This document shows, piece after piece, positions 6,901-8,790 of a stretch of DNA of 8,790 nucleotides. Origin of the DNA: Candidatus Omnitrophota bacterium (GTDB taxonomy: Bacteria; Omnitrophota; Gorgyraeia; Gygaellales; Profunditerraquicolaceae); the NCBI GenBank assembly GCA_018818365.1, contig JAHISH010000219.1:1-8790 (forward strand), written 5' to 3'. The position numbers and the translations under genes are program-made. The notes below the pieces were generated by a model. The model did not search any database. It was not told the DNA's origin and saw only the letters and a list, made by a program, of their open reading frames with translations. Positions within the stretch are counted from its first letter, which is position 1, and the number at the start of each line of letters is the position of its first letter.

Positions 6901-8790
6901 TTCTTTCCCCGGAAACCTGCCGGTAATTATCTTGGCGATCTTTATTGCTACCTGGTTTGGTAATGCGTTTCTCTTTGGTTCCTCTGCTTTTTATCTCAGG
7001 ATCTTCCGGGTGGCCAAGGAACATGTTGAAGATATCAATGCCTATACCGTAAGGACTATCGGTGATATCCATATCGGCCTGAGTCTGTTACAAGGACGAA
7101 GCATTGGCACGCGGATGGGCAGGTGTTTGTTTTATTCGACATTTATTCTTTTGGCTGCGGGATTTTTCGGAGTCGGCGTCGGCATAGGGGCACTGCTTAC
7201 GTACGCGGGATGGCTCTCTTGGAATGGGGCGTTTTTCTTAGGTGGACTCTCTGCGTTACCTATTATTTGGTGGATGATCTTTCGGTTGACGCAGGGGCCG
7301 CGCTTACGCGGCAGTTTTTCCCTGGTCTATACCGGCGACAATCGGGAAAAGGCACTTGCCATGTGGAAACAGGTAGTCGAAGATTGGGCATCTCCAGACC
7401 TTAATTTGATCAGCTTCGTGCAGAGAGAGCGGCTTCTGTCTTTAGACGGGATTTCCCACTATGAGTTGTGGCGATTGCACCCCGAAGTCCTCCATAGGAT
7501 AAAGCGTTTCTTGAACAAATTTTACCGCAGCGATATTCCCGCATGTGCTGAAGGACAAACTACCCCGTATCAAACGTGGGATGAAATCCCGCGTACGCTC
7601 TTCCACGCTACCGTTGCCGGAGAGTGGGATCACGATTGGAACTGGACCGTGCAGCACTTGCCGGATTTACTCAATAATCCTGCTACCATGATCGAGTGGG
7701 AGAATTATCTGCGAGATGTAGCGAAATTGAAAGAAAAACAAATTCAGGCGTTAACCAGGGCTCTCAGAATATTCCCCTACTTGAGCTATCAAGCAAGGAC
7801 AGGATTCGGTGATTTGAAATCGAGTATTGACCGAGTATTAATCGCTGCCATAGATCCGGAGCTTTTGGAGAAGATAGCGCAGCAGCCTTCGGATCCGTTA
7901 GAGCGGGAACAGTTGGATGAGGATAAGAAGAAGCTTTTGAAGAAGATAGAGCAGGCACTTACCTTCTTTGCAACCATGCGTGATGATGTTATTGTTCGCC
8001 TGGAAGACCGCAATCGTCGTTACTTGACGGTTATGGAAGATACCGCGAGAGATTATTTCGCGGATCCCGTGTATCTGGTGTTGCGGATGAGGGCGGAAAG
8101 CGGACAGCCATTGAGTGATGCCCAGCGTGATTATTTAGAGCAGGCAGAGAGTAACTATTGCCTTTTAGCCACAGAGAAGGCGGCGTTCAATGCGCAGTAT
8201 GTAGGTAAGTGGATGGGGGATGTGGCGCCGGCAACGCCGGCACAGCATAAGGCGTTAGCCGAGCGTTTTGCGGACCTGTCGAATTTTACGATTGTGGAAC
8301 CCATGAACTATTCAGGCTTAATGCCCATCAAGGATAGTGCCTGGATGGTGCAGGTGCCGGTGATGATTGGTGCCCGTCACTTTGTAGCCCAGGACGTTTC
8401 TAATAGGGTCTCCATTGAGGAGTTTCAGACCTTGCCGCATTTAGCCTACCTTTACGAATTGAATCCGCGATTGGGCCAGCAGCTGATGCCGCTCTATGCG
8501 GACGAACAGCATCTGACGCTTTCCGGCGGGTGTGGTGGCCATGCGGAAACAGTATGGGCGCATCCGGTGCAAGACGGGATTAATCAGATCGGTACTCTGA
8601 CTATGTACGGCAAGACTTCTGCAGAGGCTGATATGTATTTTGGCGAGTTCTTGCCTTCTCTGGCACAGGATACCGAGCGTTTGATGTCTCCCTGGCGAGC
8701 GCGAGGCAGGGATATTTCTTCCGGGAGAAGCGGTACCGGGCCGTTGAATAGGGCGGCAGAAGATGCGCTGCAGGGAGAGGGCTTCTTGGC
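2..8790 (+). CDS. Giant multi-domain membrane protein, internal fragment (GH-A barrel, ectodomain, TM, GT48-like region)
   Basis: Reading from base 2 gives 2,929 sense codons without a stop, running off both ends. The translation is protein-like throughout: folded-domain composition, a recognisable glycosidase end, clear membrane helices and a coiled-coil. Order of parts: GH clan A barrel (residues 1-301), linker and beta-rich ectodomain (302-1447), single TM (1448-1466), helical cytoplasmic part (about 1467-2280), four TM helices (about 2281-2428), then a soluble region with GT48-like motifs (about 2429-2929). No start can be chosen because the true N-terminus lies upstream. The barrel is already underway at base 2, so several hundred more bases of this gene at least must precede the window. 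The chain exceeds 320 kDa within the window alone. Proteins of this style are known from Candidatus Omnitrophota, where giant proteins with membrane helices and carbohydrate-active domains are thought to act at the cell surface. The overall function is inferred, not seen. Confidence 0.96.
906..1495 (+). other. Post-barrel region, unrecognised, mixed beta then helical
   Basis: Residues 302-498. Directly after the barrel come alternating polar and hydrophobic stretches (for example VFSTFYIQG and RITWIPKDIYYLV) that suggest a beta-rich accessory domain. A second short beta segment, VVTVYFYSKEG, is near 1316-1348. From about 1380 the sequence turns helical and Gln/Glu-rich (SEQVITAMNQEARNTAQEI). 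Accessory beta-sandwich domains commonly follow GH-A barrels, often binding the glycan substrate, but I see no aromatic platform or family signature that allows such a claim here. No cysteine lies in this part. Function is unknown. Its role is probably structural or substrate-related because of its position. Confidence 0.5.
1496..1570 (+). other. Low-complexity Pro/Thr/Ser/Ala interdomain linker
   Basis: About 25 residues made almost only of Thr, Pro, Ala, Ser, Val and Asn (TPTAPSNAPVPAS and so on), flanked by charged helical sequence on both sides. This composition is typical of flexible, unfolded linkers in secreted multidomain carbohydrate-active proteins. It separates the glycosidase half from the rest of the ectodomain and would let the barrel move relative to the membrane-proximal part. 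It is the only clear low-complexity linker in the window. Confidence 0.75.
1571..1960 (+). other. Small mostly helical domain after the linker, unrecognised
   Basis: Residues 524-653. The sequence reads as several amphipathic helices (for example VAARFELVAGALQWLEQYL, about 1637-1693, and PAQIRSILRSSL, about 1775-1810) with short polar turns. It ends in a helix with the core YDAIKELLTQEQ before the beta-rich region starts. No catalytic motif or known family is visible. The linker before it and the change to beta character after it support a separate folding unit. It could be a helical spacer or a protein-interaction module, but neither is demonstrated. Confidence 0.4.
1961..4309 (+). other. 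Long Tyr/Trp-rich, beta-looking ectodomain, unrecognised
   Basis: Residues 654-1436. About 780 residues dominated by alternating beta-type stretches, acidic turns and many aromatic residues. Gly/Asn-Asp turn motifs recur: DPEGKKIG (about 2006-2029), DYYQDADGNPVIGD (about 2378-2420), FDNRGRML (3470-3493), FDNEGNPHYISF (3509-3544) and EYDHQWGGDW (4022-4051). These loosely recall YD/RHS-type strand-turn-strand units, but spacing and sequence are too irregular for a real repeat. Only about one cysteine occurs here (MYCVLYD, near 3809-3830), which fits a large extracytoplasmic domain that does not rely on disulfides. It lies between the glycosidase half and the membrane helix, so it could be a stalk, an adhesin-like shaft or a glycan-binding surface. 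I do not recognise a family. Confidence 0.5.
4343..4399 (+). other. Transmembrane helix 1 and topology switch
   Basis: About 19 residues (VGVAVLPAVLFIIVTLHLL) with no charge, preceded by the aromatic/Pro segment FVAAPFSFWK and followed by a short GPINIF turn. Basic sequence comes next (RWW...WQRRIRLGRQTQR, about 4418-4485). The positive-inside rule puts the following part in the cytoplasm and everything before it in the periplasm or outside. The helix lies in the middle of the chain, so it acts as a stop-transfer segment: the glycosidase and beta-rich domains must be exported first. This assumes an N-terminal signal or further membrane helices upstream of the window. Confidence 0.9.
4418..5926 (+). 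other. Large helical, probably cytoplasmic region, unrecognised
   Basis: Residues about 1473-1975. Composition changes sharply from the Tyr/Trp-rich ectodomain to Leu/Gln/Glu/Val-rich amphipathic helices (for example GLQDLFNFELLTIEQFHEVVARAQEE cut at its middle by no obvious break, about 4594-4670). A moderately hydrophobic stretch at about 5009-5095 (core GVYLLTPALAAHYLM) contains His, Thr and Glu and is more likely a buried helix than a membrane span. A Gly-rich turn, MGGGRANLGVVMF, lies at about 5180-5218, with no nucleotide-binding consensus around it. A segment with FWSYIFMDTVHGIFVGG (about 5801-5851) is aromatic-rich and may pack on the membrane. No domain is recognised. Its position before the four-helix GT48-like part suggests a regulatory or scaffold role, which is only an inference. 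Confidence 0.45.
5927..6097 (+). other. Charged coiled-coil segment
   Basis: About 57 residues very rich in Lys, Glu, Arg and Gln with regularly spaced Leu, Ile, Ala and Met (LRKQLADKEQEIRQAK, then MAELNKERAEKEEQIRNLER). There is no proline except a short KPRDG break that may be a hairpin turn between two helices. This is a typical antiparallel or dimerising coiled-coil. It separates the preceding helical region from the next helical region and could mediate self-association. Confidence 0.75.
6098..6841 (+). other. Helical, basic pre-membrane region
   Basis: Residues about 2033-2280. After the coiled-coil come Arg/Lys-rich helices (LHKRLSPLRRSLGL, about 6161-6202; ITRQQIDLLERARRYG, about 6236-6283), a short Pro/Ala segment (TVVPAPATAED, about 6353-6385) and aromatic-rich sequence near the membrane (MRRVYFRYFMPLFDRRFWN, about 6611-6667). 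The positive charge fits a cytoplasmic location. FDRRFWN may correspond to the RSFWHIFRSFDR-type segment just before a membrane block of callose synthases, but this single short match is weak. No enzyme motif is visible. Confidence 0.4.
6842..6988 (+). other. Transmembrane helices 2 and 3 (hairpin)
   Basis: Two hydrophobic segments separated by a short Pro/Gly turn. The first is about 6842-6904 (MHFLITYICLPKLLASLGLL, with one Lys) and the second about 6920-6988 (PVIILAIFIATWFGNAFLF and a few more residues). The turn SFPGN between them is short, so they form a hairpin. Basic residues follow the second helix (YLRIFRVAKEH), again cytoplasmic by the positive-inside rule. This supports an integral membrane module beginning here, with both ends of the hairpin inside. 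Confidence 0.85.
7127..7285 (+). other. Transmembrane helices 4 and 5 (hairpin)
   Basis: A second hydrophobic pair. Helix 4 is about 7127-7201 (LFYSTFILLAAGFFGVGVG onward, Gly-rich) and helix 5 about 7229-7285 (AFFLGGLSALPIIWWMIF). The link between them, YAGWLSWNG, is short. Before helix 4 lies the basic segment QGRSIGTRMGR, and after helix 5 lies RLTQGPRLRG, so both flanks should be cytoplasmic. In callose synthases a helix pair in this kind of position is introduced by QPRLYIGRGMHE and ends near an IWY motif. QGRSIGTRM and IIWWMIF occupy equivalent places here. Confidence 0.85.
7850..7975 (+). other. Charged helical insertion within the GT48-like region
   Basis: A lysine/glutamate-rich helix (LEREQLDEDKKKLLKKIEQAL) lies after the RTGF...DPELL block and starts a longer stretch, to about 8255, that has no counterpart I recognise in GT48. 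The length excess between the flanking motifs can be explained if 7880-8255 is an inserted helical domain. It could instead mean that the GT48 reading is wrong from here on. Confidence 0.35.

Larger units (their letters stand above)
7085..8790 (+). other. GT48-like (1,3-beta-glucan synthase-like) region, partial, tentative
   Basis: A series of short motifs occurs in the same order as in Fks1 and callose synthases (compared from memory): QGRSIGTRM before a TM pair (7091-7117; callose QPRLYIGRGM); IIWW at the end of the pair (family IWY); MWKQVVEDW then DLNLISFVQRERLL (7361-7438; family WNKVI...EDLIS...REM.LL); EWENYLRDV (7694-7720; family PDEWKNFLERV); YQARTGFGD...IDRVL...DPELL (7787-7870; family SQTLYRTVSGFMNY...AI.LL...NPEVV); FADLSNFTIV (8267-8296; family VADMKFTYVV); EEFQTLPHLAYLYELNP (8417-8467; family YPSLRVAYIDEVE and AYPDLQIAYLDEEP). 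GT48 enzymes transfer glucose from UDP-glucose to growing glucan on the cytoplasmic face of the membrane. Against it: about 220 residues separate the RTGF and ELNP blocks, versus roughly 100 in known members, and the GEGK.ENQNHA motif is not seen before the window ends. Treat this as a hypothesis. Confidence 0.4.

Noticed and set aside
7123..7404. 93-codon open frame on the + strand in another frame
   Set aside because: It overlaps transmembrane helices 4 and 5 of the main frame, which are far more protein-like. The alternative translation is Arg/Gly/Cys-rich without structure.
8227..8241. Repeated GCCGGC around AAC
   Set aside because: It encodes the ordinary Ala-Pro-Ala-Thr-Pro-Ala segment. 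Two GC-rich codon runs explain it, so it is not a recombination or restriction-related element.
7590..8790. GT2-type (cellulose or curdlan synthase-like, NdvB-like) glycosyltransferase
   Set aside because: I found no GT2 start motif, no DxD in context and no QxxRW motif in the last 400 residues. The GT48-like motif order fits better, although it is itself tentative.

Overview
The window is one piece of one very large gene. On the + strand, the frame whose codons begin at position 2 has no stop from base 2 to base 8790. That gives 2,929 full codons with neither a start nor a stop codon inside. I found no intergenic space, RNA gene, promoter, terminator, mobile element or CRISPR array. Every shorter open frame, on either strand, is a shadow of this one. 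Residue numbers below count from the codon at base 2 and are not true protein positions.

Organism: a bacterium of moderate GC (about 45-50% by eye). Giant, multi-domain, membrane-spanning proteins carrying carbohydrate-active domains are known mainly from Candidatus Omnitrophota (formerly OP3) and related uncultured lineages. I favour that origin, as an inference from gene style and not from a marker gene.

Layout. (1) Bases 2-905: the C-terminal part of a clan GH-A (TIM-barrel) glycoside hydrolase or transglycosylase, with an NE acid/base candidate (E64), a second Glu in ISEIGAD (E172), and a closing EEHYGL...KPA segment. (2) 906-4342: about 1,145 residues with a short Pro/Thr/Ser/Ala linker, a small helical domain and a long Tyr/Trp-rich, beta-looking, almost Cys-free region of unknown family. 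(3) 4343-4399: a single membrane helix followed by a strongly basic stretch, so the preceding half should lie outside the cytoplasm. (4) 4400-6840: about 810 mostly helical residues, probably cytoplasmic, including a charged coiled-coil. (5) 6842-7285: two pairs of membrane helices. (6) 7286-8790: a soluble region that continues past the window edge.

Regions 5 and 6 carry an ordered series of short motifs resembling the GT48 family (fungal Fks1 and plant callose synthase, which make 1,3-beta-glucan). The match is remote, made by eye from remembered family sequences, and has spacing problems. If it holds, a single chain would join an extracellular glycan-cutting or glycan-remodelling barrel to an intramembrane glucan-synthase-like module. 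The general plan would resemble the GH17-GT2 fusion of NdvB-type proteins, or the fungal pairing of Fks1 with GH72 remodelling enzymes, but built from different parts. A role in making or editing a surface glucan is the simplest reading. A role in prey attachment and wall digestion, as proposed for other giant Omnitrophota proteins, is the main alternative.
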